The notes: generated by a model not told the origin, from the letters alone. A stretch of 64,000 nt of DNA from Fodinicurvata sp. EGI_FJ10296 (GCF_040712075.1 NZ_JBFCVL010000003.1:372001-436000), one strand, 5' to 3'. Shown: positions 1 to 9,114, counted from the first letter of the stretch. Translations and numbers: made by a program.

Positions 1-1
1 C

Positions 2-313
2 CGATTGTTTGCCGGCGCCAATATGGAGAATGCGGCCTATCCCCAGGGCCAGTGCGCCGAAGCCAACGCGCTCGGCGCGATGGTATCCGCCGTCGGCGGC
101 CAGCGCATCATAGAGGTTGCCGTCGTCGGCGGCCGCGAGGACGACCCGCAGGATCTCTGCACGCCCTGCGGCGGCTGTCGGCAGCGCCTGCGCGAGTTCG
201 GGACCGAGACGTTGCTTATCCATATTTGCGGCCCGGATGGTCGCAGGCACACAACGACGCTGGGGGTGTTGCTGCCCCTGTCGTTCGGACCCGACAATCT
301 CGACATCGTTTAG
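2..313 (+). CDS. cdd: Cytidine deaminase, 3' part (5' end outside the window)
   Basis: Hydrolytic deamination of cytidine and deoxycytidine to uridine and deoxyuridine in the cytoplasm, the first step of pyrimidine nucleoside salvage. The frame is already open at base 2, so the N-terminus is missing. What remains carries the family signature: FAGANMENAAYPQGQCAEA, holding a zinc-ligand Cys and the catalytic Glu (CAE), followed by CTPCGGC, which supplies the other two zinc cysteines. About 100 residues remain of a family that is usually about 130, so only the first strands are lost. The purine nucleoside phosphorylase gene follows after 24 bases, consistent with one operon. The upstream partners, perhaps a nucleoside transporter, are outside the window. 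The family call is secure. Confidence 0.95.
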   Translation, partial: RLFAGANMENAAYPQGQCAEANALGAMVSAVGGQRIIEVAVVGGREDDPQDLCTPCGGCRQRLREFGTETLLIHICGPDGRRHTTTLGVLLPLSFGPDNLDIV

Positions 314-337
314 CGACACCTGCGCCGGGAGGCCACG

Positions 338-1237
338 ATGACACCATCTGCCGGACGATCCTCCGGTCCGTCTTCCGGGCCGTCTACTGGGCCGTCTACT
401 GGGCCCTCCACCGAAAGCGACCATGAAAAGGCCGCCGCAACCGTCATCGAACGGGTCGCCGCCGCGCGACCGGGCAAGCCGGTACCCCGGATCGCGATCG
501 TACTGGGTTCCGGCCTTGGCCCGCTTGCCGACCAGATCACCGACCCGGTTGCCATCGGCTACGACGAGTTGGCCGGCTTTCCGACCCCCGGTGTCGCCGG
601 TCACAGCGGCAAGGTGATCGTCGGCGATCTGGGGGCAGTATCGGTCCTGTGCTTTCAGGGGCGTGTCCACGCCTATGAGGGACGGCCCGACGCCATGGCC
701 GTGCCCATTCGCTGCGCCCGGGCCGTCGGCTGCGACACGCTGTATCTCACCTGTGCAGCGGGCAGTCTGCGGCAAGACCTCGCTCCCGGCAGCCTGATGA
801 CGATTACCGATCACATCAACATGTCCGGATCGAACCCGCTGGTGGGGCCGAACGACGATGACGTCGGACCGCGTTTCCCCCCCATGGAAAATGCCTATGA
901 TCCGGACCTGATCGCTCTTCAGGTCGCTGCCGCCGTGAGCGACAATCTGTCCCTTGCGGCCGGCGTCTATATTCAGGTTCTGGGACCGATGTTCGAAACC
1001 CCGGCCGAGGTGCGCATGCTCGGCCGCCTTGGCGGCGATGCCGTGGGAATGTCAACCGTGCCTGAGGTCATTATCGCGCGCCATTGCGGACTGCGCGTGA
1101 CAGCAACCGCGATGATCACCAATCTCGGCGTCGGCCTTTCCGCGACCCCCGTGACGCACGATCAGACATTGGCCGGTGCCACCGAGGGTGGCGAACGGCT
1201 GGGCCGCTTGATCAGGGGCGTCGTTGCCGGGCTCTGA
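338..1237 (+). CDS. punA: Purine nucleoside phosphorylase, trimeric class
   Basis: Phosphorolysis of purine (deoxy)nucleosides to the base and (deoxy)ribose-1-phosphate. The 299 residues contain IAIVLGSGLGPLAD near residues 50-63 (phosphate-binding loop), GVAGHSGKVIVG, and FQGRVHAYEG, all typical of the trimeric PNP class. GGGAGG sits about 6 bases before the ATG and supports this start. The first 30 or so residues are unusual: a Gly-Pro-Ser-Ser/Thr repeat encoded by four 12-base copies comes before the conserved domain and has no counterpart in the family. It lies between cdd and the deoC-deoA pair, as expected for salvage. The exact substrate range (guanosine, inosine or MTA) cannot be read from sequence, though the surrounding genes favour general nucleoside use. 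Confidence 0.92.
   Translation: MTPSAGRSSGPSSGPSTGPSTGPSTESDHEKAAATVIERVAAARPGKPVPRIAIVLGSGLGPLADQITDPVAIGYDELAGFPTPGVAGHSGKVIVGDLGAVSVLCFQGRVHAYEGRPDAMAVPIRCARAVGCDTLYLTCAAGSLRQDLAPGSLMTITDHINMSGSNPLVGPNDDDVGPRFPPMENAYDPDLIALQVAAAVSDNLSLAAGVYIQVLGPMFETPAEVRMLGRLGGDAVGMSTVPEVIIARHCGLRVTATAMITNLGVGLSATPVTHDQTLAGATEGGERLGRLIRGVVAGL
365..412 (+). repeat. Four tandem 12-base repeats inside the 5' end of the PNP gene
   Basis: Copies are at 365-376, 377-388, 389-400 and 401-412. The second and third (GGGCCGTCTACT) are identical, and the outer two are diverged. The unit is a multiple of three and in frame, giving GPSS-GPST-GPST-GPST as a flexible N-terminal tail. Copy-number change by slippage would alter the tail length without breaking the frame. 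Confidence 0.85.
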
Positions 1238-1375
1238 TCCGGGCACTGATTAGCGCGCAAGAGCGTATTCGACCAGGATCCGCGACCGATAATTGCGGAG
1301 AACCGAAATTTTCGTTGGAAATGGGGATATATATCGTCATCCTATCATATGTGAGGCTGTATTCGAGATAGCGAC

Positions 1376-2896
1376 GTGAAAATCGGTGACCATCGCGTGC
1401 TGCCGCCCGACAAGGTCCAGCTGTCGATCCTGCCTGACCTGCTCTCGATGATCCGGGAAGGGGTGGCCGTCTTCGATCTCCAGGGACGTCTCGCGTACCA
1501 CAACGCCCTGTTCGCCAGGCTCACGGACAGTTCAGGTGATCTTGCCGGGTCGAGCATCGCGGATGTCGTCGCCCGCTTCGCGAACCCGAACGGAAATGCC
1601 CACCCCCCGGCTTACTTGCCTGCCGACGCCCTGGAGTTCGGCTACGGCCAGACCGTGCCCCCCTATCTGCGCCGGACGACGCCAGGGGGAGATTCCGTCG
1701 AACTCAGATCTTCGGCACTTGCCGACGGCGGCACGCTGCTGGTCGTCAATCCCCTGGCGGGCGATACGCCATCATCTGCCAATCACCTGGTCGAGGCCCT
1801 GTCACTGGCACCGGTTCCCATGCTGGTTCTGGGGCCCGACGATCGGATCATCCTGTGGAACGATGCCTTTCTGGCTCTCAATCCCCGGTCACCCCTGAAG
1901 ATCGGCAAGACACTGGAACGTCTTTTACGGGAACTTCGCGAGCAGGATCAACTATGGGCTGTCGGCGATCCCGAGCACGATGTGCAGGAAAGGCTCGACC
2001 GGCACCGGCACTACAAGGGACCGTTCGAGGAGCAGGTGCCGACACCGGAGGGCCAGGAAATCTGGTATCTGACCAGCGAGCACCGGTTGCCCGACGGCAC
2101 GACCCTGATCACACATGTCGATATCACCGAACGCAAGCGCGCCGAGGTAGCGCTGCGCGATGCTCTGGAACAGGCGGACCGCGCCAATCAGGCGAAGACA
2201 ATGCTGCTCGCCAATGTCAGCCACGAACTTCGCACGCCGCTGAACGCCATAATCGGCTTTTCCGCCATCATAAAGGACCAGTTGATCGGCGCCATCGACA
2301 ATGCGCGCTATCTGGAATATGCCGACGACATCAATCAAAGCGGCAGCCACCTGCTGGATCTCGTCAACTCCATGCTCGACCTGTCCCGCATTGATGCCGG
2401 CGAGGTTGCCCTGCTGGAGACACGGGCCGACCCGGCGGCCGAGGCGCTGGCGACCCTGCGCCTGATGGAGATGCCGGCCGCCGCCAACAGTCAGTCTTTG
2501 GTATCGACGATCCCGCCCGGTCTGCCGCATCTTCTCTGCGATCGGCGCGGCCTGAAACAGATGCTGCTCAATCTGCTGTCGAATGCCGTCGATTTCACGC
2601 CGAATCATGGCCGGATCGAACTGGCAATGGCGATCGACCGGGAAAGCGGCGCCCTCGTCATCCAGGTCACCGATGACGGCATCGGCATCAAGGCCATCGA
2701 CATTCCCCGCGCATTGGCGCCCTTCGGCCAGATACCCGGCGGCCCCCGTGCCGATCGATCGGGGACGGGGCTGGGCCTGCCTTTGGTCAAGACACTGATT
2801 GAACGCCATGGCGGTACCTTCGCCATCGACAGCGAGCCGGGGCGGGGAACCACGATCGCCCTGACCTTTCCAGCGGCACGCGTCCTGATCGATTGA
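1376..2896 (+). CDS. PAS-containing sensor histidine kinase, cytoplasmic
   Basis: Senses an unknown signal and autophosphorylates on His. In order: a PAS-like domain at about residues 17-128, a second PAS at about 137-255 ending in the usual DITERKRAE linker, a coiled segment, a HisKA domain with NVSHELRTPLNAIIGF (phosphoacceptor His283), and an HATPase domain with an N-box (NLLSNAVDFTP), G1 (DDGIGI) and G2 (GTGLGLPLVKTL). No membrane segment and no receiver domain are present. The start is a GTG with only a weak ribosome site. The PAS core begins near residue 25, so a slightly later start is possible. It lies between punA and deoC inside the nucleoside salvage cluster with no response regulator alongside, so its partner is unknown. 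A link to nucleoside status is only an inference from position. Confidence 0.9.
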   Translation: MKIGDHRVLPPDKVQLSILPDLLSMIREGVAVFDLQGRLAYHNALFARLTDSSGDLAGSSIADVVARFANPNGNAHPPAYLPADALEFGYGQTVPPYLRRTTPGGDSVELRSSALADGGTLLVVNPLAGDTPSSANHLVEALSLAPVPMLVLGPDDRIILWNDAFLALNPRSPLKIGKTLERLLRELREQDQLWAVGDPEHDVQERLDRHRHYKGPFEEQVPTPEGQEIWYLTSEHRLPDGTTLITHVDITERKRAEVALRDALEQADRANQAKTMLLANVSHELRTPLNAIIGFSAIIKDQLIGAIDNARYLEYADDINQSGSHLLDLVNSMLDLSRIDAGEVALLETRADPAAEALATLRLMEMPAAANSQSLVSTIPPGLPHLLCDRRGLKQMLLNLLSNAVDFTPNHGRIELAMAIDRESGALVIQVTDDGIGIKAIDIPRALAPFGQIPGGPRADRSGTGLGLPLVKTLIERHGGTFAIDSEPGRGTTIALTFPAARVLID

Positions 2897-3026
2897 TGGC
2901 CTCCTGCGGGCCCCTGCGCCGCGTGGAGGGCCGCGTGGGGGTTGCAACCAGAGGCTTTGCGGTAGCACAGTCGCGGGTGAGAAGCGTTGGTGTAATCCGG
3001 CGCCCGAAACTGGTGAGATCGACATC

Positions 3027-3890
3027 ATGACTGACAATGCTGCCGCCGGCCTGGACCCGGCCCTGTCCGACGCCGTCGCGACGGCCCGCAAGCTATCGGT
3101 ATGCTCGCCGGCTGAGGCGCGTCGGGCGCTGGCCTGCCTCGACTTCACCAGCCTCAACGATGACGACACCGACGAAGCGATCGAAACGCTGTGCGCGCGA
3201 GCGATGACGCCCGCCGGCCCGGTTGCGGCTGTCTGCGTCTATCCGGCCTTTGTCGCCACCGCGAAGCGGGCGCTGGAGGGTGCACCGATCGCCGTTGCAA
3301 CCGTCGTCAATTTCCCCGGCGGCGACGACCCCGAAGACGCGGTCGTTGCACTGACACGGGCGGCGGTTGCCGACGGCGCCGACGAGATCGACGTGGTCCT
3401 GCCACTCGCCGCGCTGTTGCAGGGCGACAACGAACCGGCCCGAGCGATGGTTTCGGCCGTCCGCGATGCGGTCGGGCCCGAACGACCGGTCAAGACGATC
3501 CTGGAAATCAGCCGCATGCCGGATCTGACAATGGTCGGCCATGCTGCGCGGCTGGCGATCGACGCCGGAACCACCTTCATCAAGACATCGACCGGCAAGG
3601 CCGGACACGGCGCTACGCTTGAAGCCTGCGCCGTGATGCTCGACGCCATTCGGCAGTCCGGAAAACCCGGTCTGGGCCTGAAACCATCCGGCGGTATCCG
3701 GACCGCCGAAGCCGCCGCCGCGTTCCTGCTGCTGGCCGACCGGATCATGGGCGAGGGCTGGGCCAAACCGGCCTGCTTCCGCCTCGGTGCCTCTGGCGTG
3801 ATCGATCCCCTTGTCGCCGCGGCAGCCGGTTCCGGACAATCCAAGGACACAACCGATAGCGCGGCCCAAAAGGACGGCGAGGGATACTGA
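3027..3890 (+). CDS. deoC: Deoxyribose-phosphate aldolase
   Basis: Cleaves 2-deoxyribose-5-phosphate to acetaldehyde and glyceraldehyde-3-phosphate, the step that feeds deoxyribose from nucleosides into glycolysis. The diagnostic FIKTSTGK motif carries the Schiff-base lysine, and the second conserved lysine is in GLKPSGGIRT. An earlier stretch (DEIDVVLPL) matches the barrel's substrate-binding strand. At 287 residues it is a full-length class I DeoC of the longer type. Its stop codon is one base from the start of deoA, so the two are almost certainly cotranslated. A phosphopentomutase is not in view and may lie elsewhere. Confidence 0.95.
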   Translation: MTDNAAAGLDPALSDAVATARKLSVCSPAEARRALACLDFTSLNDDDTDEAIETLCARAMTPAGPVAAVCVYPAFVATAKRALEGAPIAVATVVNFPGGDDPEDAVVALTRAAVADGADEIDVVLPLAALLQGDNEPARAMVSAVRDAVGPERPVKTILEISRMPDLTMVGHAARLAIDAGTTFIKTSTGKAGHGATLEACAVMLDAIRQSGKPGLGLKPSGGIRTAEAAAAFLLLADRIMGEGWAKPACFRLGASGVIDPLVAAAAGSGQSKDTTDSAAQKDGEGY

Positions 3891-3891
3891 C

Positions 3892-5235
3892 ATGCTGATT
3901 CAGGAAATCATCCGGCGCAAGCGGGACGGCAAGCCGCTGGAGCAGGCCGAGATCGACGCCTTCGCCACCGGCCTTGCCGACGGCACCGTGACCGATGCCC
4001 AGGCATCGGCACTGGCCATGGCGATCTTCTTTCGCGGCATGGCACCGGCCGAGCGCGCAGCGCTGACGCTGGCCATGGCCCATAGCGGCGACATCATGGA
4101 CTGGTCGAATGCCGGTCTCGATGGCCCGGTGCTTGACAAGCATTCCACCGGCGGCGTCGGCGACAAGGTCAGCCTGATCCTGGCGCCAATCGTCGCGGCC
4201 TGCGGTGGTTATGTGCCGATGATTTCCGGGCGCGGTCTCGGCCATACCGGCGGCACCCTTGACAAGCTGGATGCGATACCCGGCTATCGCAGCCTTCCCG
4301 ACAACGACACATTCGCCCGGGCCGTGAAAAATGCCGGATGCGCCATCATCGGCGCGACCGGTAATCTGGCGCCCGCCGACAAACGGCTCTACGCGATCCG
4401 CGACACGACCGGCACGGTCGAAAGCCTCGATCTGATCACCGCGAGCATCCTGTCGAAGAAGCTGGCAAGCGGCCTTGACGGTCTGGTCATGGACGTCAAA
4501 TTCGGCAACGGCGCTTTCATGGCCGCATTCGAGGATGCCGAACAACTGGCAGAGAGCATCGTCGATGTCGCCAATGATGCCGGGCTGCCCACGGTCGCCC
4601 TGATGACCGACATGAACGAAGCGCTTGGGCGGACCGCCGGCAATGCGCTGGAAACCGCCGAAGCCATCGCGGCACTGCGCGGCGACAACCCCGACCCGCG
4701 CCTGATGGCCGTAACGCGCGCTTTGGCGGCAGAACTGATCGTGCTCGGCCAACTGGCCCCCGATACCGAAACCGCGGGACGCATGATCGATGCCGTCCTC
4801 GCCGACGGCCGCGCGGCCGACCATTTCGGCCGCATGGTCGCCACCCTCGGCGGGCCGGCCGACCTGATTGACCGGCCGGCGGATCATCTGACGGCCGCGC
4901 CGGTCGCGGTGCCGGTTGCACCGGCGGACACCGGGATCGTTGCCACCGTCGACACCCGCGCCCTCGGCCTTGCCGTGGTCGCGCTTGGCGGTGGGCGGCG
5001 GCGCCCGGAAGACACGGTCGACCATCGCGTCGGGCTGTCAGAGATCGCGGGCATCGGCGAGTCCGTGGCACCCGACGGAGCGCCGCTGGCGGTCGTTCAC
5101 GCGGCCGACGAAACCGCAGCCGCCGAGGCAGCCAGGGCCGTCGCCGCCGCGTTCACCGTCGGCGCCAAGGGGCGAGAGAGTGCTCCCCAGCGCGGCCCCC
5201 TGGTCGCCCGACGCCTGCCCCGACTTCTGGCATGA
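3892..5235 (+). CDS. deoA: Thymidine phosphorylase
   Basis: Phosphorolysis of thymidine and deoxyuridine to the base and deoxyribose-1-phosphate. From the ATG at 3892 the protein is about 447 residues, the usual length. It begins MLIQEIIRRKRDGKPL and shows the glycosyltransferase-family-3 signatures: KHSTGGVGDK for phosphate binding, SGRGLGHTGGTLDK, and VMDVKFGNGAFM. The frame is open back to 3811, but that extension overlaps the end of deoC and does not look like this family, so the shorter start is chosen. A C-terminal alpha/beta domain follows the catalytic part, as in bacterial DeoA. It forms a deoC-deoA operon with its neighbour. Confidence 0.95.
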   Translation: MLIQEIIRRKRDGKPLEQAEIDAFATGLADGTVTDAQASALAMAIFFRGMAPAERAALTLAMAHSGDIMDWSNAGLDGPVLDKHSTGGVGDKVSLILAPIVAACGGYVPMISGRGLGHTGGTLDKLDAIPGYRSLPDNDTFARAVKNAGCAIIGATGNLAPADKRLYAIRDTTGTVESLDLITASILSKKLASGLDGLVMDVKFGNGAFMAAFEDAEQLAESIVDVANDAGLPTVALMTDMNEALGRTAGNALETAEAIAALRGDNPDPRLMAVTRALAAELIVLGQLAPDTETAGRMIDAVLADGRAADHFGRMVATLGGPADLIDRPADHLTAAPVAVPVAPADTGIVATVDTRALGLAVVALGGGRRRPEDTVDHRVGLSEIAGIGESVAPDGAPLAVVHAADETAAAEAARAVAAAFTVGAKGRESAPQRGPLVARRLPRLLA

Positions 5236-5272
5236 GTGCCGCAAAGGACGGTTTATCGGCGCCCGGCACCGC

Positions 5273-6193
5273 ATGACACTCGGTTCCGAAACGGCCCTGC
5301 CGCGCAGCCGGATTGCCGCGGGCATTGCCCTGTTCGCCTTTTCGATCCTGTTGCTGTCCTGTATGGACGCGCTGATCAAATGGCTGTCGGCGGGCTATCC
5401 GGTAATTCAGATCGCATTTTTCCGCGTAGCCTTCGCCCTCATCCCGGTCGCGCTTCTCATCATCGGCACCGGCGGCGGACTGACCGGACTGCGGACGCGC
5501 CGCCCGCTGGCACATGTGGCGCGCGGCACGATCGGCTTTGGCGCCGGCATCAGCTTTTTCACCGCCTTCGCCCATATGCCGCTTGCCGATGCCTATGCCA
5601 TTGCCTTTGCCGCGCCCCTGCTGATCACGGCACTTTCGGTGCCGATTCTGGGAGAACTGGTCGGCTGGCGGCGCTGGATCGCTATCGTCGTCGGCTTCAT
5701 CGGCGTGATCGTTATCCTGCGCCCGGCTGGCGCGGCGGAAACGATGCTCGGATTTGGCGCGGTGATGGCGCTGACGGGAACCGCCCTTTATTCCATCGCC
5801 ATCGTGCTGTCCCGGCAGATGATCACGACGGAGACAAACGCCGCGATCGTGACCTACCAGACCCTGACAGCGATGACGTTGAGCGGCCTGGCCCTTCCCT
5901 GGTATTTCGTCATGCCGACGGCGTCTGACCTGCTGCTGCTGGCGGGCGTCGGGATATTGGGGGGATCGGCGACGGTGGCGATGACACAATCGTTCCGTAT
6001 GGCGTCGATCTCGATCTTGGCACCGTTCGAATACACCGCCATGGTATGGGGGGTGTTCTTCGGCGTGACGCTTTGGGGCGACCTGCCCGACACCGGGGTC
6101 TGGGTCGGAACCGCCATCGTGATCGCCAGCGGGCTTTACATCCTCCATCGGGAGACACGGCTGTCCCGCTCGAAAGCGCAACGCGATCGGTAG
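5273..6193 (+). CDS. EamA/DMT-family membrane transporter
   Basis: Predicted ten-helix inner-membrane permease of about 306 residues. It has two EamA-like repeats, seen as repeated hydrophobic blocks, with the first-repeat hallmarks MDALIKWLS and FFRVAFALIP. The ATG at 5273 starts the hydrophobic protein cleanly. The open frame continues upstream into deoA but there it is only a shadow of that gene. It lies between deoA and add. A role in moving nucleosides or bases across the membrane is a guess from position; this family also exports amino acids and many other metabolites. The fold is clear but the substrate is not. Confidence 0.82.
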   Translation: MTLGSETALPRSRIAAGIALFAFSILLLSCMDALIKWLSAGYPVIQIAFFRVAFALIPVALLIIGTGGGLTGLRTRRPLAHVARGTIGFGAGISFFTAFAHMPLADAYAIAFAAPLLITALSVPILGELVGWRRWIAIVVGFIGVIVILRPAGAAETMLGFGAVMALTGTALYSIAIVLSRQMITTETNAAIVTYQTLTAMTLSGLALPWYFVMPTASDLLLLAGVGILGGSATVAMTQSFRMASISILAPFEYTAMVWGVFFGVTLWGDLPDTGVWVGTAIVIASGLYILHRETRLSRSKAQRDR

Positions 6194-6251
6194 AAGGGCC
6201 GGGCAGAGGCGTCGGCCGCAACGGAACGACAAACGGGAGGGCACGACATCG

Positions 6252-7256
6252 ATGGCGAACGACAATGGCGATTCTTCCCTCCCCCTGGCCGAACTGCATC
6301 TTCACCTTGAAGGCGCGATTGCGCCGGCCATGGTCCGCCGCCTGGCCGCTCGCAACGGCGTTGCGCTGCCCGACGGGCTGATCACGCCCGACAACCGCTT
6401 TGCCTGGCAGGATTTCACGTCGTTCCTCAACGCCTATGACGCCGCGAGCATGGTGCTCGTCACGGCCGACGACTATGCCGAACTGACGGCCGATTACCTG
6501 ACGTCGATCGCGCAGGACGGTGCGATCTATGCCGAGTTGACAATTTCGCCAGACCATTCGGCCCGCGCCGGAATCGGTTATGAGGCACTGGTCGAGGGCG
6601 TCGCCGCCGGGATCGGCCGGGCATCCGCCCAAACCGGGATCGAGGCCCGGATGATCGTCACCTGCATTCGCCATTTCGGGGCTGAACGGGCAAGCAAGGT
6701 GGCGCGGATGACGGCGGCATTCCCGCATCCGCTGGTAACGGGCTTCGGCATGGCCGGCGACGAACGCTTCGGACGGGCAGCGAACTTCCGGCCGGCTTTC
6801 GAAATTGCCCGTGCAGCAGGGCTTGGCGCGACCGTTCATGCCGGTGAAATCAGTGGCGCCTCATCCGTAGCCGACGCCCTCGACCTGCCGGTTACGCGCA
6901 TCGGCCATGGCGTCCGCGCCATCGAACATCCGCCGCTGGTAGACATGCTGGCCGAACGCGGCCTGGTGCTCGAAGTCTGCCCCGGCAGCAATATCGCTTT
7001 GAAGATCTTCGAGCAGATGACGGATCACCCGCTCGACCGGCTGCGCGCAGCGGGCGTCAGGGTCACGCTCAACAGCGACGACCCGAGCTTCTTCGACACG
7101 ACGCTGAAGGCCGAATACCGCACGGCCAGAGATGTCTTCGGCTGGTCGCCATCCACGCTGAGGGCGGCGACACGAACGGCCATTGAAGCCGCTTTCATCG
7201 ATGACAGCACTCGCGCCCGCTTGCTACGGAAGCTAGAAGAGTCATCGGCGCCATAG
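6252..7256 (+). CDS. add: Adenosine deaminase
   Basis: Zinc-dependent hydrolytic deamination of adenosine and deoxyadenosine to inosine forms, which the upstream PNP can then split. Visible active-site motifs are ELHLHLEGA near residue 13 (first two zinc His), HAGEISGA (zinc His region and the catalytic Glu), RIGHGVRA, and NSDDPSFF (zinc Asp). The length, 334 residues, is normal for bacterial Add. An adenine-deaminase relative of the same fold cannot be fully excluded, but the neighbouring nucleoside enzymes favour adenosine. It is the last recognisable salvage gene of the cluster, 58 bases after the DMT transporter. Confidence 0.9.
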   Translation: MANDNGDSSLPLAELHLHLEGAIAPAMVRRLAARNGVALPDGLITPDNRFAWQDFTSFLNAYDAASMVLVTADDYAELTADYLTSIAQDGAIYAELTISPDHSARAGIGYEALVEGVAAGIGRASAQTGIEARMIVTCIRHFGAERASKVARMTAAFPHPLVTGFGMAGDERFGRAANFRPAFEIARAAGLGATVHAGEISGASSVADALDLPVTRIGHGVRAIEHPPLVDMLAERGLVLEVCPGSNIALKIFEQMTDHPLDRLRAAGVRVTLNSDDPSFFDTTLKAEYRTARDVFGWSPSTLRAATRTAIEAAFIDDSTRARLLRKLEESSAP

Positions 7257-7305
7257 TTCGTTTGTTCGCAGGCAGCCGCAAGATCGCAAAATCAGGAGAC
7301 TGACC

Positions 7306-7671
7306 ATGACAGACCCGTCACCCCACATACCGGCCTCTCCCGAAGCCGGAAATCCGAACATCAAGAATCAGGCAATGATCGTGTGGGGCTTGTATCTGGC
7401 GAGCATTGTGGTCGGAATCACTGCCCTTGTTGGCGTTGTGCTGGCCTATATCTGGCGCGCCGACGCGGCGAACTCCGTTTATGCCGACCATTTTGCCAAG
7501 CAGATCACCACTTTCTGGATCACGCTGATCGCCGTGGTGATTTCTATTCCGCTGATGCTGATCGGCGTCGGCTTCCTGACACTGTTCGCCGCTGTTGTCT
7601 ATTTTCTGGTTATCAGCGTGCTGGGCATTGTGCGGGCCAACGAGGGCCGCCCCTACGACCGCCCGCTATAA
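7306..7671 (+). CDS. Small membrane protein, DUF4870-like
   Basis: A 121-residue protein with a short hydrophilic N-terminus and three hydrophobic segments at about residues 25-48, 62-82 and 85-105, ending in RANEGRPYDRPL. The pattern of three helices with a short charged tail after the last (GIVRANEGRPY) resembles the DUF4870/Tic20-like family, whose function is unknown. AGGAGAC lies 6-7 bases before the ATG. It stands alone between add and a convergent small gene. The gene itself is well supported. The family assignment is from pattern only. Confidence 0.75.
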   Translation: MTDPSPHIPASPEAGNPNIKNQAMIVWGLYLASIVVGITALVGVVLAYIWRADAANSVYADHFAKQITTFWITLIAVVISIPLMLIGVGFLTLFAAVVYFLVISVLGIVRANEGRPYDRPL

Positions 7672-7680
7672 AGGGCCCGA

Positions 7681-7914
7681 TCAGGAACAGTGCCGTCGCT
7701 TGGCTTCTTCTCCGACCAATTCCCACCACGCCCGGATCCAGTTATGGCGGTCCCGCCCCTCGGGGCAGCCTTCGTGCCGCCAGATGGCGTGGGCCCGTTC
7801 CGCGATCAGGTGTTCGGACACGGTAACGGGTCCAGCGAACGCAGAGTCTCCGCCGCCTGACGTGCCAGGCGACGGGTTGCGGCGCTGGCCTGTACCGTCG
7901 CGACGTTGTTCCAT
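7681..7914 (-). CDS. DUF2934 small protein
   Basis: A 77-residue cytoplasmic protein. Its C-terminal half, ERAHAIWRHEGCPEGRD followed by HNWIRAWWELVGEE, matches the DUF2934 pattern (helix, then R-A-x-x-x-W-x-x-x-G-x-P-x-G-R-D-x-x-x-W). That short domain is common in alphaproteobacteria and has no known function. The N-terminal 35 residues are low complexity. A GGGAGAAG ribosome site stands just upstream of the ATG at 7914. It is convergent with the preceding membrane-protein gene and divergent from oxyR. Confidence 0.8.
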   Translation of the reverse strand: MEQRRDGTGQRRNPSPGTSGGGDSAFAGPVTVSEHLIAERAHAIWRHEGCPEGRDRHNWIRAWWELVGEEAKRRHCS

Positions 7915-8121
7915 AGACTTCTCCCATTCCGATCCCGCACATGCGGCGGCAATACAATACCCCTACTGATTGCAAATATTTTACATCGCCTCAACCATAA
8001 ACCACCGGCAAGGAAAGGGCGAGACCGGTGAATTTGCCAAATCGCCGGGCAAAACCATTGCGCGTTCCGCCCCGCTGGGCGAGACTCTGGCAGGAAATTC
8101 AAAACATCGACAGTTTTCGGT

Positions 8122-9075
8122 ATGGCGCCGCAGATCCCGTTTACGCTCAAGCAGTTGCGCTATCTGGTGGCGGTGGCGGACCATCGACATTTCGGACATG
8201 CCGCAGAGTCGTGCAATGTCAGCCAGCCGAGCTTGAGCGCGCAGATCGCCCAGTTGGAGCACGCCATCGGCACCGCGGTCTTCGACCGGTCGCACCGGCG
8301 GATAACGCCGACCCAGCGGGGGCAGATCCTGATCGACCGGGCGCGGCAGATCCTGTCCGACTGTCAGGCGCTCTACGCCGTCAGCCGATCGGTGGCGGAA
8401 CCGCTGTCCGGCCCCTTTCGCCTCGGTGTCATCCCGACCGTCGGGCCCTATCTCCTGCCCCGGATCATGCCCGCCCTGCGCGACGGTCACCCTCACTTGC
8501 GACTCTACCTGCGTGAAGATCTGACCGACCGCCTGCTCGACACGATTCTTTCCGGCGATCTGGATGCCGGCATTGTCGCAATGCCGGTCGACCGTCCCGG
8601 TTTTCAGGTCCAGCCCCTGTTCGACGAAACATTCTTCGTCGCGTTACCGCCGCAGCACCCCCTTGCGAGTCACGAAGCGATCACCGACCTCGATCTGACC
8701 AACGAGCCGGTACTGCTGCTAGAGGACGGGCATTGTCTGCGCGATCAGGCACTGGCCGCCTGCCGCCGGACGCCGCGCGGACCAGCCGGCGCCGCCGGCA
8801 ACGTCGACGGATTCTCCGCGACGTCGCTGGAAACCCTCCGTGAGATGGTGGCCGGCAATATCGGGCTGACGCTGCTGCCGGCGCTGGCCTGTCAGCAGCG
8901 CCTCGAAAACATCGCCATTAGGCCCTTCGCGCCGCCCCAGCCCTTCCGGCGTCTGGCCCTTGTCTGGCGCCGGAACACACCACGCCTGCGCGAAATGGAG
9001 ATGCTGGTGCAATTCATGACCGATAACGCGCCAAGCGGCCTGCGCCCTCTTGCGGACGACACCGAAGCGGCCTAG
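8122..9075 (+). CDS. oxyR: LysR-family peroxide sensor OxyR
   Basis: Transcription regulator that senses hydrogen peroxide through a disulfide. The N-terminal winged helix-turn-helix is at residues 7-65 (TLKQLRYLVAVADHRHFGHA, then SQPSLSAQIAQLE), followed by a LysR substrate-binding domain. The redox pair is visible in LLLEDGHCLRDQALAAC: Cys205 and Cys214, nine residues apart like Cys199 and Cys208 of the E. coli protein. This separates it from other LysR regulators. No catalase or alkyl hydroperoxide reductase gene is adjacent, so its targets lie elsewhere. The start is an in-frame ATG placed where OxyR proteins normally begin. Confidence 0.92.
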   Translation: MAPQIPFTLKQLRYLVAVADHRHFGHAAESCNVSQPSLSAQIAQLEHAIGTAVFDRSHRRITPTQRGQILIDRARQILSDCQALYAVSRSVAEPLSGPFRLGVIPTVGPYLLPRIMPALRDGHPHLRLYLREDLTDRLLDTILSGDLDAGIVAMPVDRPGFQVQPLFDETFFVALPPQHPLASHEAITDLDLTNEPVLLLEDGHCLRDQALAACRRTPRGPAGAAGNVDGFSATSLETLREMVAGNIGLTLLPALACQQRLENIAIRPFAPPQPFRRLALVWRRNTPRLREMEMLVQFMTDNAPSGLRPLADDTEAA

Positions 9076-9114
9076 AACAGATCATGAACTTCGTTTTCGA
9101 ATTGAGATCCTGTG

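Noticed and set aside
2897-3026. Possible riboswitch before deoC
   Set aside because: Some stretches look structured, but I could not match any known riboswitch consensus by eye.
3811-3891. Longer N-terminus for DeoA
   Set aside because: The extension overlaps deoC and is not conserved; the ATG at 3892 gives the family's usual start.
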